From contig JAFQIG010000044.1 of the NCBI GenBank assembly GCA_017397655.1, forward strand, positions 1 through 56,102: 56,102 bases of DNA, written 5' to 3'. A model generated the notes under the pieces. That model did not search any database, was not told the origin of the DNA, and saw only the letters and a program-made list of their open reading frames with translations. The stretch is from Clostridia bacterium. GTDB taxonomy: Bacteria; Bacillota; Clostridia; Oscillospirales; Acutalibacteraceae. Of this stretch, positions 9,885-19,836 are shown piece by piece. Position 1 is the stretch's first letter, and every line of letters begins with the position of its first letter. Made by a program: the position numbers and the translations under genes.

Positions 9885-9959
9885 TGGCACTTTACGTAGT
9901 AAAAGCTGCATTTTGACCCTCCGAAAAGGCATTTTCGGATACAAAATGGCATAGTGCCA
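9885..9959 (-). promoter_or_regulatory. Structured 5' leader with three nested stems (candidate cis-regulatory RNA)
   Basis: Three perfect nested inverted repeats: TGGCACT 9885-9891 with AGTGCCA 9953-9959; CATTTTG 9909-9915 with CAAAATG 9942-9948; TCCGAAAA 9920-9927 with TTTTCGGA 9932-9939 around a 4-nt loop. In the transcript the outer strand can also form a local hairpin (TGGC-ACTAT-GCCA), so two exclusive folds are possible. The element starts about 10 nt after the expected start site of the promoter at 9977-10005 and lies about 150 nt before the 1484-aa gene. No known riboswitch consensus was recognised. Confidence 0.5.
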
Positions 9960-9976
9960 CTATCACGGTTACATTA

Positions 9977-10005
9977 AATATAATCCAAAAGCAACCGTTT
10001 GTCAA
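9977..10005 (-). promoter_or_regulatory. Vegetative promoter for the dockerin-like gene run
   Basis: On the minus strand, TTGACA (10005-10000), a 17-nt spacer and TATATT (9982-9977). The expected transcript starts near 9970, giving an untranslated leader of about 230 nt before the TTG at 9737. The remaining sequence 9738-9884 holds a weaker hairpin near 9810-9831 and the ribosome-binding site. Confidence 0.75.
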
Positions 10006-10255
10006 TAAGTTTTAAAGTCAAAACATCACTTTATGCATTTTACACAAAACGCAGAGCATAAATTAGTCAAAAAGATCAAACATAATATTCTGTGTAAGAA
10101 TTAATGTGGCAAGTTCGCCATTCTGTTGCGCTGTAACACCTGCACAAAATCCGCGTCCGACTATGTTTATATTATAACACATTATATTATAAATGTATAG
10201 TGTTTTTTGTATTTTTTTCGACTTTTTTTGATATTTTCTTCTTTTATGCAATCAA

Positions 10256-10287
10256 TCGACTGTAAAGCTATAAAACCTTACAGCCGA
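10256..10287 (-). terminator. Probable terminator after the cyclic glucan synthase-like gene
   Basis: TCGACTGTAAAG (10256-10267) pairs with CTTACAGCCGA (10277-10287), just past the stop at 10293. The minus-strand tail is only moderately U-rich. The rest of 10006-10255 is AT-rich with no convincing gene. Confidence 0.5.
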
Positions 10288-10292
10288 TCTCA

Positions 10293-13200
10293 CTATATTT
10301 TTAATTCTGCGGTATGGCTTTTGCCGTCTACAGGAATAAAGTCACACTCTTTTCCGTCTACAAAAAGTCGGGTTGCGCCATGATGTGTACAGGTTATATG
10401 AATTCCCCAAGAATCGTTGTACAGCTTGACTTTCAGCGGATACATTGACGCCGGAGCAGACATCTTTACATACAGTTTATCCCCCTCTTTTCTGAGCCCG
10501 AGTACAAGAGACATCAGGGTCCTGTAATACCATCCCGCTGATCCTGTGTAAAGGTTCCAACCTGTACACCCACTCTCTCTATCTGACATCGGAACATCCC
10601 CCGCTAACGCATACGGCTCCGCTCCGTAACGATACATTTTATCCTCGTTCTCACAAAAATATGACGGATTTATCATCCGCAGAAGTCTGAAGCCCTCTTC
10701 TGACTCCCCTGACATTATCAATGCAGCACATAACCACACAGCCGCATGGGTATACTGACCACCGTTTTCGCGGATTCCCTGCGGATACGAAGTTATATAT
10801 CCCGCCTGCTTACCTTTTCCCGTAAACGGAGGCGACAAAAGCTTGATTATCCCCTTTTCTTCGTCAACAAGCTCTCTGACAGCTGTTTTTAATGCCTTTT
10901 TGACCCTTTGTCTGTCGGGCAACTCCGCAAAAACCGCAAAAGACTGTGCTATACTATCAATTTCACACTCTCTTACCGTACTTTCCCCTGCTTTTCCGAT
11001 CACGGTTCCATCATCCATAATTGCACGGATATACCTGTCACCTGACCAAGCTTTTTCTTCGATTGCTTCAGAAAGTTCATTGATTTTTTCGACGTATAAT
11101 TTCTTTTTTTCTCTTTTTCCGCAAAGATCACAAAGCTCACTCATTCGCCGAAGAACAATTACCAGAAACATACTGAGCCATACACTCTCGCCCCTGCCCT
11201 TGACACCTATATTATTAAATCCGTCGTTCCAGTCACCTGAGCCTATCAGCGAAAGTCCGTTCGGTCCTGTCGAAAGAGAGCGATCGACCGCTCTGATGCA
11301 ATGCTCGATAAGCGGCTCTTTCTCCTTGCTTCTGTGCGGCGAAAAATAGCGCTCGGTTTCATCATCGTTAAGCAAGTCTCCCTCTATATACGGTATATTA
11401 ATATCAAGTATACCTCTATCTCCTGTGGTTTTTACATATTCACTTGTAACCAACGGTAACCACAGAAGATCATCGCTGTAACGTGTTCTGACACCTTTGA
11501 TTCCACCGTCACGGTACGGCAAAACGTGCCACCAATGAAGCACATCACCCTGTTTAAACTGCACTGCCGCACATCGGATAATATGCACCTTTGCCTTTTT
11601 CGGATCGGTGAGAAGAAGAGATGAAACGTCCTGTAACTGGTCACGGAACCCCCAGGCTCCGCCGCATTGATAAAATCCTGTTCTGGAATCAATACGACAC
11701 GAATTAATCTGCCACGGCAGCCACGTATTGAACATTCTGTCGATGTCAGGGTACGCGGATTGCATCTGTATTGCGTATTCAGGACACGATCTTGTTTCAA
11801 TTTGCGGCATTTTCAGAACGCTTTTCCTCGTTCTGCCCCACGAAAGCGAAAACAACAGCTCTGTTTTTCCTTTTTCGGGAACTGTCACAGTCTTTCCTAC
11901 TGCAATACAACCGTGATACGACCTTTTATCGCTAAAAAAATCGCCTGAAAGCACCGCGGTACGATCTGTCGTCCTGATATCTGCGTTCTCCGCTATCCGC
12001 AATGCTCCGAAACCTTTTACCGTTGATGAATCTGACGTAAAAACGAAGCCGTCCGAAAGCTTTTCTGTTGTTATAAAGCGTTCCTTTCCCCTGTCGGACG
12101 AAAGCACGGGCTCTATATAATATATCAGATTTATTTCCGCCTTTTCGTCTGTATTATTTGTTACGGTAACCTTGCATTTTTTGCATAAAGCTTTTGAATC
12201 CACCGTAACCTCCGTTTTAAAAGTCAGATTTTCCGCTTCACCTGACCACGATGCTTTTTTCGGTGTAAAGAAAGCTGTCGATGCACGAATAATATCGTAA
12301 ATCCTTCCGTTTTTTTGCATAATCAGCAGCTCTCCGCGGTTGTCCGAGGCTATTTCATTGTACCAGGGAGTGAGCTTGTTTTCCCTTGAATTTATTGCCC
12401 ATGTAAAGCCTAATGCCTTGTCAGACACCATCGTTCCGAAGTTTTTGTTTGAAATCGTCAGACACCAAGGTAAATAAGGCTTTTGTGGCATTTTATATAT
12501 GCTGATTCCCCCATCTGTAAAGTTGTATCGCTTTACAGATTCAACAGTTTTTGTGTCAGATACAGGCACTCTTTCAAATTGAACTTTTTGTTGTTTTTTC
12601 TCTTTGAAAGCCGTATCAAAGTTGAACACCGCAACAGATTTTAAAAACTGCGCCTGAGCTTTTGAAAAGTTGTGCAAATTGATAAAATAAATACCGTTTT
12701 CGCTGTCGTTCGAGAGTCCTGATTCACGTTTTAAAGTATCTTTTAACGCATTTTGGATCGGCGAATCATAGTCGCCCCCCTCTTCATAGCAAACAGCAAG
12801 ATCGCACATTATACCGCACGCTCTGAGTCTTTGCACAACCCTGAAATACGGTATCATTTCAGTTACGGAATCCTTATCCTCGATGCTTGCGAAGAAAATC
12901 GGGTTGTCCCCCGAAATGCCGAAGTTCCACACGGTATTGTACGGCAGATTAACGGGATTTTTCTCAGTTGATTGTGAAAAAACAGTCGGTACAAGCAGTT
13001 TTTCCGTTAAAACCGATTCCGCTGTTCCCTCCGAAAACAACGGCATTGCTCCTTTTCGCTCTTTTATTTCACCTTTTTTTCTGATTTGCAGTAATCTGTT
13101 GACCGCTTCCTGTGCGGATGATGCACACGTCATCAATAAAATATGCTCCGAGGCTCCTCTTGACGGAATATGAAGATTGATCTCTGCTGCGAAACAGCAG

Positions 13201-16200
13201 TCAGTATCTCCGTCTGAATCCTCAAAATGTCTTTCGGGGACAAAAAGCGAATCTTTATCATACGCCGTGTCAATTACCCTGTGCTTTGATCGCTCACATC
13301 TGAATTCTGTTTCTTTCAGAAAGCCTATTGCAAGATAAACTCCCTGATTTCCGTCTCTTTCCTTTCTTCCGTATACGGTTATGCCGCTCTTTTTATCATG
13401 TTTTTCGACTATAAACAGCTTTGAAAACGCCGGATGATTCTGTTCCGATGCATAAGAGTCCAACATCGGCTCTGCATAAACCGTCAGTCTGCCGTCAAAA
13501 GGCTTTTGTCTGCTGTTTTTTACGGTAATCACTCGTTGTTCACACGTAAGCGTCGGATGGATGCTCGTCCTGACCTTTACGGATATGCCGTCCTGCGATG
13601 CTTTGTGAATAATATCTCCGCCTGAAAACGTACATTTATGATTCATATCAGAATATTGCGGCATTCTTGTTGCACAAAGAGTCTTTTTGCCGTCTTTAAC
13701 ATTAACGATAACACCCTGCGGATATCTGAGAAGATCTTTGCCGTGCTTTAAAAGACATACTCCTCTGTAAAATGTTACCGATGCTCCTACATCTGTCATA
13801 ATAAGTGTCATTTCGCCGTTTGTCACCGCCTTCGCAGTCGGTTCGATCGGTGTTATCATTTTCACTTCATTTCTGACCGGGTTGCTGCGCTCTCTTACCG
13901 TGCGCACATCCTTTTTTTCTGTTTGTCTGAAGACATACGCATCCGTTTCTATTCTCTCACTCAGCAGACTTTCTGCTGACTTCATTCGCCTGTCACGCAT
14001 AAACCGCTTTTGAAAAACACCGTCTTTTAACAAATTGGCTACCGACAGCATACTCATTCCGATGTGATGCGCCATATAGCTTCTGACTACTGCATATTTT
14101 CTGCCGTTGGTTCTTGACGGAGTGAAGTCTATCGCTTCATAAAATCCCCATCTGCCGCACATATTCATTTTTTCGATTTTTTTTAGATTCTTTATCGCCG
14201 TTTCAGGCTCAAGCGGTAACAGCAGAAACGAAGAATAAGGCGAAATTACCGTTTCGTTGTCAAGCTCCCTGCGAAGTCCCAGACTTCCCACTCCGTGAGC
14301 CTTGTACTGATAATTGAAATCGCGGTCAAATGCGTAAAATCCGCTTTCCGACATACCGAACGGAATACCGTCAACTCTTTTACGCTGACACCATGAACAG
14401 TATTTAAGAGCCTCGTAACAAAGAGTGCCTTTCTTGCCCGGCAGAAATATATACGGCATAAAATACTCAAACATCGTTCCCGTCCACGATACAAGTCCCG
14501 TAAAGCGACCGCTTCGGCTCATTGTACGCGAAAGCTGTGCCCAATGCTTTTTCGGAACAACTCTTTCTGCTACGGCATAATAACTTGTCATTCTTGCTTC
14601 ACTCATCAGAAGATCGTAGTACGAATCAGACAGCTTTTCCGTCTCAGGATCAATTCCTATATGAAACAGATTTCTCCGTCTGTTGTAAAATACGGAAAGA
14701 TCGCTCTGTAAAAGCTGATTTTTGCACTCCGATACAATTTCTGAAAGTTTCGGCTCTTCCGCCATATACTCCGCAACACCCTCCTTCAGTGCCTTGAGAC
14801 AGCACATAAAGTTTCCGCAATCTACCGTAGAGACATATTCGGGCTGCAACGGTTTCAGATTCTGAGTATTATACCAATTAAGAAGATTGCCCTTGTATTT
14901 TTTGAGCATTGCAACAGAAGCGAACATTTTTTTGAGCCTGTTATACAATTCCGTGCTGTCAATCAACCCAAAGTCCCTTGCCGACAGCACGCACAATAAC
15001 GCAAGACCGATGTTTGTCGGTGAGGTTCTGTGAGCTACTCTGTAAACAGGAGTTTCCTGAACGTTATCCGGAGGCAGAAAATTATTCTCTTCGTTACATT
15101 GATCTTCAAAAAAGCTCCACATCGCCGCAAATGACGACATCAGATACTCTTTGTCAAGGTAACTGAGCTTTGTTTCCTTAGTCTTTTTCGACTTTCGTGA
15201 GATAAAAAGAAACGGTATATCGACCATAAACAGTATTGCACACAGCTTTAAAACAGGATTATCCGATATAAACAGCAATGACGATACTGCCGCTGTACAT
15301 AAGCAATCAATAAAATCTTTTTTGAATGACCCTGATTTGCCTGACTGTGCAAAGGTTGTCCAATCAAGCAATCTCTTTTTGCTGACGAAGCTTCTCCATA
15401 AGGCAAGTATAACAGAAACACCCGATTTGACTGCGTTCTGCGGCAGCATCATTATCATAACAATGCCGCGGACAAAGCTTGCAAGCGATGCAGGTATTGC
15501 TTCGGAATAAAAAAGACGCGAAAGCATAGAGAAGCCGTTGGCGAACAGCGTTCTGAATCCTTGTGTAAAATTACCGTTTGCTGCACCGATCAAGCCGATT
15601 AGCGCGACAACCGTTGCCTCTCTTGCCGGTAAAAATATACTTATTATAAGTGCAAGCAAAATAAGCGGCGGAGTCAGAGCGCGTCTGAGATTGTCAAAAA
15701 GCTTAAACCTTGATAATGCATTAAGGGGATTTTTTGAAAAAATGAAGCGTAAGTTCTGCCAATCGCCTCTGATCCACCTGCTTTGTCTGTCAAAATAGAC
15801 GCTCTGGCTTGACGGAAAGCCGTCGAGCACCTGTACATCCGATACAAAGGCACAGCGCAGATATCCGCCCTCCAATATATCGTGGCTGAGTATTCTTCCC
15901 TCAGGCAAAGCGTCATTCAGTACGCCGTAAAATGCATCAACATCAACAAGTCCCTTTCCAGAGAATATTCCCTCACCGAACAAGTCCTGATATCTTTCGC
16001 TGACAGTATTGCTGTATGACGATATTCCCGTATCGGAACACATAATTTTTCCGAACGGTGTTTTTGACGTCAGTATATCGCAGCATACTCTCGGTGCAAA
16101 AATCCCGTATCCCTTTGTTACCGAGCCTTTTTCTTTGTCAACATACGCTTTGTTGACCGGATGCGCCGCAACGGAAATCAGTCTTCTGAGACTGTCAAAC

Positions 16201-17537
16201 GGCAGATCGGTATCGCTGTCAAGCGCCATAAGATATTGAACCTTGTCGATATCCTTTGTATCTCCGTAAAGACAAAGAAATCCGCCCGTTTCGCCCTTGA
16301 TCTCACGTACAAGCTGAGTTATGGCTCCTCTTTTGCGTTCCCATCCCGAAAAATATCCTTCGGTCTTTGCATAGACTCTGGGTCTTACCGCAAGAATAAA
16401 TCCTCTGCCGTATCTGTCATTCAGCTCTTTTATCATACGTTTGCACGCTTCGATATTCGTGTTGTCCTCGGGACGTTCAGGAGTTCCCGAGTTCTTCATA
16501 TCCGCAAGCAGACATACCCTGACATTCTTTTCGCCGTTGGACAGATAAAGCTGTTCAAGGTGAGCTTTTGTCTGTTCCGTTTTACCTGCTGACGGCAAAA
16601 GCGTTGACACGGTTATAAGCGTCATCATTGATTCGGGTATCTCGTCACCGATTTTCATCCCCGGCAAGCGCAACGTTCCGACGCCCTTTAACGATACCGC
16701 TGTCAGAACTCCCGAAAAAGATGCATACAAAGGAAAGAAAATCAACGGTGCAATATACCACTTAATAAAAATGCCTGCCGCAACAGACAGTACAAGCGGC
16801 AAAAGACATTCAAGTATTAAAAAAAGCGTTCCTCTTTTTTTCCTGTATTCAGGTAAAATTCCGCTTCCGATATGACGTGTTCTTTCATCCGTTCCCTTTT
16901 CCGCTTCGTTCACCTTTTCGACAGCAAGTCGCTCTTCGTCAACTCCTTTACGGCTTGCTTCTTTCATAACCATACTTCGGTAAGTGGCTTTTGACTCTTC
17001 GTCCATTCTTCCGTAAACTCCCGACGGATCACGCAAAAGCTGTTTTTCGGTCGGGTTTATCTCTTTATTGATCCTTTCAAAATCAATATCGGGCAAACGA
17101 TGCAATGTCCTTATCGCTTTTGAGATTATACCTGTTTTTTCGCCTTTTTCCGCTTTAAGGCTGTTCGCTGTTCTGACTGTTATTACAGCTTTCAGCATCA
17201 TCGGCAGTACTTCGCACTCAACACCTGACAGCTTTTTCTTTGAAAATGCCGTCAGCATGGTGTCAGTATCAAAATCCGTTGTTTCGTTATATACGCTGTC
17301 GGCAATGTAAAATACATTCGGCAAGCCGTTTTTGCCCGTCGGTAACGGTAACACCCCTTTTAGAGCATCACTCAACGCTTCCGCTTCACGGCAAATCAGA
17401 TACGCATTGTCACAAAGCCACTCCTCGTATCCCGATTTTGTTCTGTGCTTCATTGCCTTTTTGTATGCCGAGGATATTTCTTTTTTGCTCTTATCTGTCA
17501 ACCTGATCAATCTTTTTGTACTGACACGTTCCTGCAC
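10293..17537 (-). CDS. Cyclic beta-1,2-glucan synthase-like protein (GT84 + GH94)
   Basis: 2414 aa; GTG start at 17537 with AAAGGA 8 nt upstream. Family members polymerise UDP-glucose into linear beta-1,2-glucan, cyclise it, and trim it by phosphorolysis. Visible: two membrane segments near 240-285, the glycosyltransferase core with ALDSDTDLPF (about residue 437) and QSRWIRGDW (about 587), further membrane helices near 625-790, a long middle part where the family carries its cyclising transglycosylase, and a C-terminal GH94 module with AWGFRDQLQD (about 1959), LHWWHV, TRYSDDLLWLP and the catalytic signature GDWNDG (about 2100). Length is somewhat short of the roughly 2800 aa of proteobacterial NdvB/Cgs. 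These residues suggest an active two-domain enzyme. The product linkage is inferred; a stand-alone beta-glucan phosphorylase role is less likely given the intact GT motifs. Lies back to back with the GH39-like gene. Confidence 0.85.
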   Translation of the reverse strand: MQERVSTKRLIRLTDKSKKEISSAYKKAMKHRTKSGYEEWLCDNAYLICREAEALSDALKGVLPLPTGKNGLPNVFYIADSVYNETTDFDTDTMLTAFSKKKLSGVECEVLPMMLKAVITVRTANSLKAEKGEKTGIISKAIRTLHRLPDIDFERINKEINPTEKQLLRDPSGVYGRMDEESKATYRSMVMKEASRKGVDEERLAVEKVNEAEKGTDERTRHIGSGILPEYRKKRGTLFLILECLLPLVLSVAAGIFIKWYIAPLIFFPLYASFSGVLTAVSLKGVGTLRLPGMKIGDEIPESMMTLITVSTLLPSAGKTEQTKAHLEQLYLSNGEKNVRVCLLADMKNSGTPERPEDNTNIEACKRMIKELNDRYGRGFILAVRPRVYAKTEGYFSGWERKRGAITQLVREIKGETGGFLCLYGDTKDIDKVQYLMALDSDTDLPFDSLRRLISVAAHPVNKAYVDKEKGSVTKGYGIFAPRVCCDILTSKTPFGKIMCSDTGISSYSNTVSERYQDLFGEGIFSGKGLVDVDAFYGVLNDALPEGRILSHDILEGGYLRCAFVSDVQVLDGFPSSQSVYFDRQSRWIRGDWQNLRFIFSKNPLNALSRFKLFDNLRRALTPPLILLALIISIFLPAREATVVALIGLIGAANGNFTQGFRTLFANGFSMLSRLFYSEAIPASLASFVRGIVMIMMLPQNAVKSGVSVILALWRSFVSKKRLLDWTTFAQSGKSGSFKKDFIDCLCTAAVSSLLFISDNPVLKLCAILFMVDIPFLFISRKSKKTKETKLSYLDKEYLMSSFAAMWSFFEDQCNEENNFLPPDNVQETPVYRVAHRTSPTNIGLALLCVLSARDFGLIDSTELYNRLKKMFASVAMLKKYKGNLLNWYNTQNLKPLQPEYVSTVDCGNFMCCLKALKEGVAEYMAEEPKLSEIVSECKNQLLQSDLSVFYNRRRNLFHIGIDPETEKLSDSYYDLLMSEARMTSYYAVAERVVPKKHWAQLSRTMSRSGRFTGLVSWTGTMFEYFMPYIFLPGKKGTLCYEALKYCSWCQRKRVDGIPFGMSESGFYAFDRDFNYQYKAHGVGSLGLRRELDNETVISPYSSFLLLPLEPETAIKNLKKIEKMNMCGRWGFYEAIDFTPSRTNGRKYAVVRSYMAHHIGMSMLSVANLLKDGVFQKRFMRDRRMKSAESLLSERIETDAYVFRQTEKKDVRTVRERSNPVRNEVKMITPIEPTAKAVTNGEMTLIMTDVGASVTFYRGVCLLKHGKDLLRYPQGVIVNVKDGKKTLCATRMPQYSDMNHKCTFSGGDIIHKASQDGISVKVRTSIHPTLTCEQRVITVKNSRQKPFDGRLTVYAEPMLDSYASEQNHPAFSKLFIVEKHDKKSGITVYGRKERDGNQGVYLAIGFLKETEFRCERSKHRVIDTAYDKDSLFVPERHFEDSDGDTDCCFAAEINLHIPSRGASEHILLMTCASSAQEAVNRLLQIRKKGEIKERKGAMPLFSEGTAESVLTEKLLVPTVFSQSTEKNPVNLPYNTVWNFGISGDNPIFFASIEDKDSVTEMIPYFRVVQRLRACGIMCDLAVCYEEGGDYDSPIQNALKDTLKRESGLSNDSENGIYFINLHNFSKAQAQFLKSVAVFNFDTAFKEKKQQKVQFERVPVSDTKTVESVKRYNFTDGGISIYKMPQKPYLPWCLTISNKNFGTMVSDKALGFTWAINSRENKLTPWYNEIASDNRGELLIMQKNGRIYDIIRASTAFFTPKKASWSGEAENLTFKTEVTVDSKALCKKCKVTVTNNTDEKAEINLIYYIEPVLSSDRGKERFITTEKLSDGFVFTSDSSTVKGFGALRIAENADIRTTDRTAVLSGDFFSDKRSYHGCIAVGKTVTVPEKGKTELLFSLSWGRTRKSVLKMPQIETRSCPEYAIQMQSAYPDIDRMFNTWLPWQINSCRIDSRTGFYQCGGAWGFRDQLQDVSSLLLTDPKKAKVHIIRCAAVQFKQGDVLHWWHVLPYRDGGIKGVRTRYSDDLLWLPLVTSEYVKTTGDRGILDINIPYIEGDLLNDDETERYFSPHRSKEKEPLIEHCIRAVDRSLSTGPNGLSLIGSGDWNDGFNNIGVKGRGESVWLSMFLVIVLRRMSELCDLCGKREKKKLYVEKINELSEAIEEKAWSGDRYIRAIMDDGTVIGKAGESTVRECEIDSIAQSFAVFAELPDRQRVKKALKTAVRELVDEEKGIIKLLSPPFTGKGKQAGYITSYPQGIRENGGQYTHAAVWLCAALIMSGESEEGFRLLRMINPSYFCENEDKMYRYGAEPYALAGDVPMSDRESGCTGWNLYTGSAGWYYRTLMSLVLGLRKEGDKLYVKMSAPASMYPLKVKLYNDSWGIHITCTHHGATRLFVDGKECDFIPVDGKSHTAELKI

Positions 17538-17657
17538 ATCAATTATCCTTTCAAAACAGTATTCTTGCTTTTCTTTTATTCTTTACAGACTTATGTAAAA
17601 AATTCACTTGAATATTAAGCTTTGAAGGGTTATTATTTATATGAAGGAGGTTTTGCT

Positions 17658-18971
17658 ATGGAAACTTTAAAATTTGATCTGTCAAAAGAATCGGGTAAAT
17701 TCAGAATCATGCACGCCGTCAATAACGGACCGTGCCACAGAAGACACGCAAACGATCAGTACCGTTCTAACCTCGATGCCTTTAAAGAAGCTGAAATTCC
17801 TTATGCACGCAATCACGATGCTGCTTTTTGTGCAACATACGGCGGAGAACATTCCGTTGACATCACCGGTATTTTTCCGAATTTTGATGCAGATGAAAAC
17901 GATCCTGCTTCTTACGATTTTGCGACTACGGATGAGTATATCTTTGTAACTCTTGATGCAGGCACAGAAACCTTTTACCGTCTCGGTCAGAAAATCGAAC
18001 AATATATCAAAAAATTCGACACATTGCCTCCGAAGGATTTTAAAAAATGGGCTGTTATATGCGAACACATAATCCGCCACTATAACGAAGGCTGGGCCGA
18101 CGGATACCGACTTAACATTCAGTATTGGGAAATATGGAACGAGGCAGACCTTACACCTGATGACAGCACCAACAAATGCACTTGGGGTGGTACGAAGGCA
18201 CAGTTTTTTGAGTTTTACGAGATTGCCGCAAAGCATCTGAAAGAGTGCTTTCCTCACCTTAAAATAGGAGGTCCCGCACTCGCATTTAACGAAGCATGGG
18301 CAAACGATTTTCTCATTTACATGAGCGAAAGAAATGTTCCGATCGATTTCTTTTCATGGCACATTTACGCCTATGATGTTGAAAGAATAACCGCCAAAGC
18401 CTTCAGAATTAAAAAACTGCTTTGCGAGCACGGCTACGGCGATTCGGAAAGCATCCTTAACGAATGGAACTATGTCAAAGGCTGGACAGATCAATTCGTT
18501 TACAGCATAAAAACCATCAACGGTATGAAGGGTGCGGCTTTCACAATGGCCGTAATGAGTGCCTGCCACGCTACTCCCGTTGATATGCTTATGTACTATG
18601 ATGCGCGCCCGTGTGTGTTCAACGGTCTTTTTGATCTTTATACTTATGACAAGCTGAAAGGTTATTATCCGTTTTTGTGGTACAGTAAATTATACAAGCT
18701 TCAATGCGAGGTTGTCTGTGACAGCCATATTGATGATATTTATACTCTTTGCGGTAAAGACAATGACGGCAAGGTCACGGCAGTTATCACCTATTACACA
18801 GATGATGATACCGTAACGGACGAAAAGCTTATCCATATTGATTTCGGAAAAGACGGCGAATTTGACATCTTTCTTCTTGATGAGACGCACGACGGTGATT
18901 ACACAGAAACAAAAAAGGTACTCGACTTATCCGTAAAGCCGAATACCTGTATTATGATCAAAGAAAGGTAA
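17658..18971 (+). CDS. GH39-like glycoside hydrolase
   Basis: 437 aa from the ATG at 17658, chosen because AAGGAGG sits 8 nt upstream; an upstream in-frame start at 17622 has no ribosome-binding site. No signal peptide, so probably cytoplasmic. The TIM-barrel pattern fits GH39/clan GH-A: YWEIWNEADL (about 157-166) supplies the Asn-Glu acid/base, SILNEWNY (about 264-271) the nucleophile Glu, and SWHIYAYD precedes it. GH39 members include beta-xylosidases, alpha-L-iduronidases and beta-glucosidases; the substrate cannot be told from sequence alone. Divergent from the cyclic glucan synthase-like gene, from which it might receive beta-glucan fragments, though this is only context. Its 3' end overlaps the convergent MBL-fold gene by 14 nt. 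Confidence 0.75.
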   Translation: METLKFDLSKESGKFRIMHAVNNGPCHRRHANDQYRSNLDAFKEAEIPYARNHDAAFCATYGGEHSVDITGIFPNFDADENDPASYDFATTDEYIFVTLDAGTETFYRLGQKIEQYIKKFDTLPPKDFKKWAVICEHIIRHYNEGWADGYRLNIQYWEIWNEADLTPDDSTNKCTWGGTKAQFFEFYEIAAKHLKECFPHLKIGGPALAFNEAWANDFLIYMSERNVPIDFFSWHIYAYDVERITAKAFRIKKLLCEHGYGDSESILNEWNYVKGWTDQFVYSIKTINGMKGAAFTMAVMSACHATPVDMLMYYDARPCVFNGLFDLYTYDKLKGYYPFLWYSKLYKLQCEVVCDSHIDDIYTLCGKDNDGKVTAVITYYTDDDTVTDEKLIHIDFGKDGEFDIFLLDETHDGDYTETKKVLDLSVKPNTCIMIKER

Positions 18972-19737
18972 CGCTGTCTCCTGACCGAAGATATGAGATG
19001 TTCTTCATTTTCCGTTTCATAAATTCAAACTGTTCTTCACCTGTACAGTGACAGGTAAAATACTTTGTATCAAACGAGTCAAGATACTGACAGTATTCTT
19101 CAAGCGTTTTGTCAAGCGGCAGCTTTGAAAAGTGAAATCCGCCTATCAGCACATCGGGCATAAACCAGTGAACAATATTCAGAATCCCCTTGTGCGAGCA
19201 TCCGCTGACAAGAACACGTTTACCGTTTTCTTCTATCAGCAAATACTGCTCATGGTGAAAGTCATCGGGCAGTATTTTTTCGTCCTCTTTCATATTAAGC
19301 CCGAATGAGCCGAGGTTAAAGTGTTTTTCTCTTTCATTGCACGAATAAAGAGTCATACCCTCCGCTATTTTCAACTCTTCATCCGTAAAAATCAGTCGAG
19401 GATCATCCTTTAAAGTCTTGTCAAGTCCAATATATTTTTCTGTTCCGTTGTAATACTCACCGAAAGCGTGTTTGCTGAGATACACGGGAGCATTCTTATT
19501 AATTCGGAGAAACTTTTCAAGTCCGCCCCCGTGATCATAATGACCGTGCGACAGTACGGCAATATCAACGTCGGACAGATCAATTCCGAGAGTTTCTGCA
19601 TTTTTTGAGAAAAGCTCCGTCTGTCCCATATCAAAAAGAATGTTGTGTTTTTTTGTTTCAATGTACAGCGACAAGCCGTGTTCGGGATAAATATCGCTGC
19701 GGATTGTTGTATTTTCTGCCAATGCGGTTATTCTCAT
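18958..19737 (-). CDS. MBL-fold metallohydrolase (MptA/RFA-P synthase-like group)
   Basis: 259 aa; ATG at 19737 with GAGGTG 5 nt upstream. The metal-binding motif SHGHYDHGGG (about 62-71) is the HxHxDH signature of metallo-beta-lactamase-fold hydrolases. Further ligands are likely SGCSHKGI (about 178-185) and HCTGEE near the C-terminus (about 231-236). The opening ITALAENTT...GLSLYIE and FDMGQT resemble the subgroup annotated as 7,8-dihydropterin-6-methyl-4-(beta-D-ribofuranosyl)-aminobenzene 5'-phosphate synthase-like, a label that in bacteria rarely reflects a proven reaction. Cytoplasmic, with no signal peptide. Convergent with the GH39-like gene, overlapping it by 14 nt, so the two are not co-transcribed. 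The substrate is unknown. Confidence 0.75.
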   Translation of the reverse strand: MRITALAENTTIRSDIYPEHGLSLYIETKKHNILFDMGQTELFSKNAETLGIDLSDVDIAVLSHGHYDHGGGLEKFLRINKNAPVYLSKHAFGEYYNGTEKYIGLDKTLKDDPRLIFTDEELKIAEGMTLYSCNEREKHFNLGSFGLNMKEDEKILPDDFHHEQYLLIEENGKRVLVSGCSHKGILNIVHWFMPDVLIGGFHFSKLPLDKTLEEYCQYLDSFDTKYFTCHCTGEEQFEFMKRKMKNISYLRSGDSVTFL

Positions 19738-19802
19738 ACTGTCACCTCACGTCATTGTAGCACTTTTCGGAATATTATGTCAAATATTGCATATACTTTT
19801 TC

Positions 19803-19830
19803 TTGACAAATCGGATTTTTGTTGTATAAT
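19803..19830 (+). promoter_or_regulatory. Consensus promoter of the aspS-gat operon
   Basis: TTGACA (19803-19808), 16-nt spacer, TATAAT (19825-19830). Predicted start near 19837, immediately before the base of T-box stem I. Confidence 0.85.
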
Positions 19831-19836
19831 TAATTG

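Noticed and set aside
9738-9990. c-di-GMP, c-di-AMP or cobalamin riboswitch in the leader of the 1484-aa gene
   Set aside because: Conserved core strings of these classes were looked for and not found; only unclassified stems remain.
10063-10251. 62-aa open frame on the minus strand
   Set aside because: It begins in a Lys-rich AT tract with no convincing ribosome-binding site and matches nothing known; probably non-coding, although its second half (GRGFCAGVTAQQ...) looks slightly protein-like.
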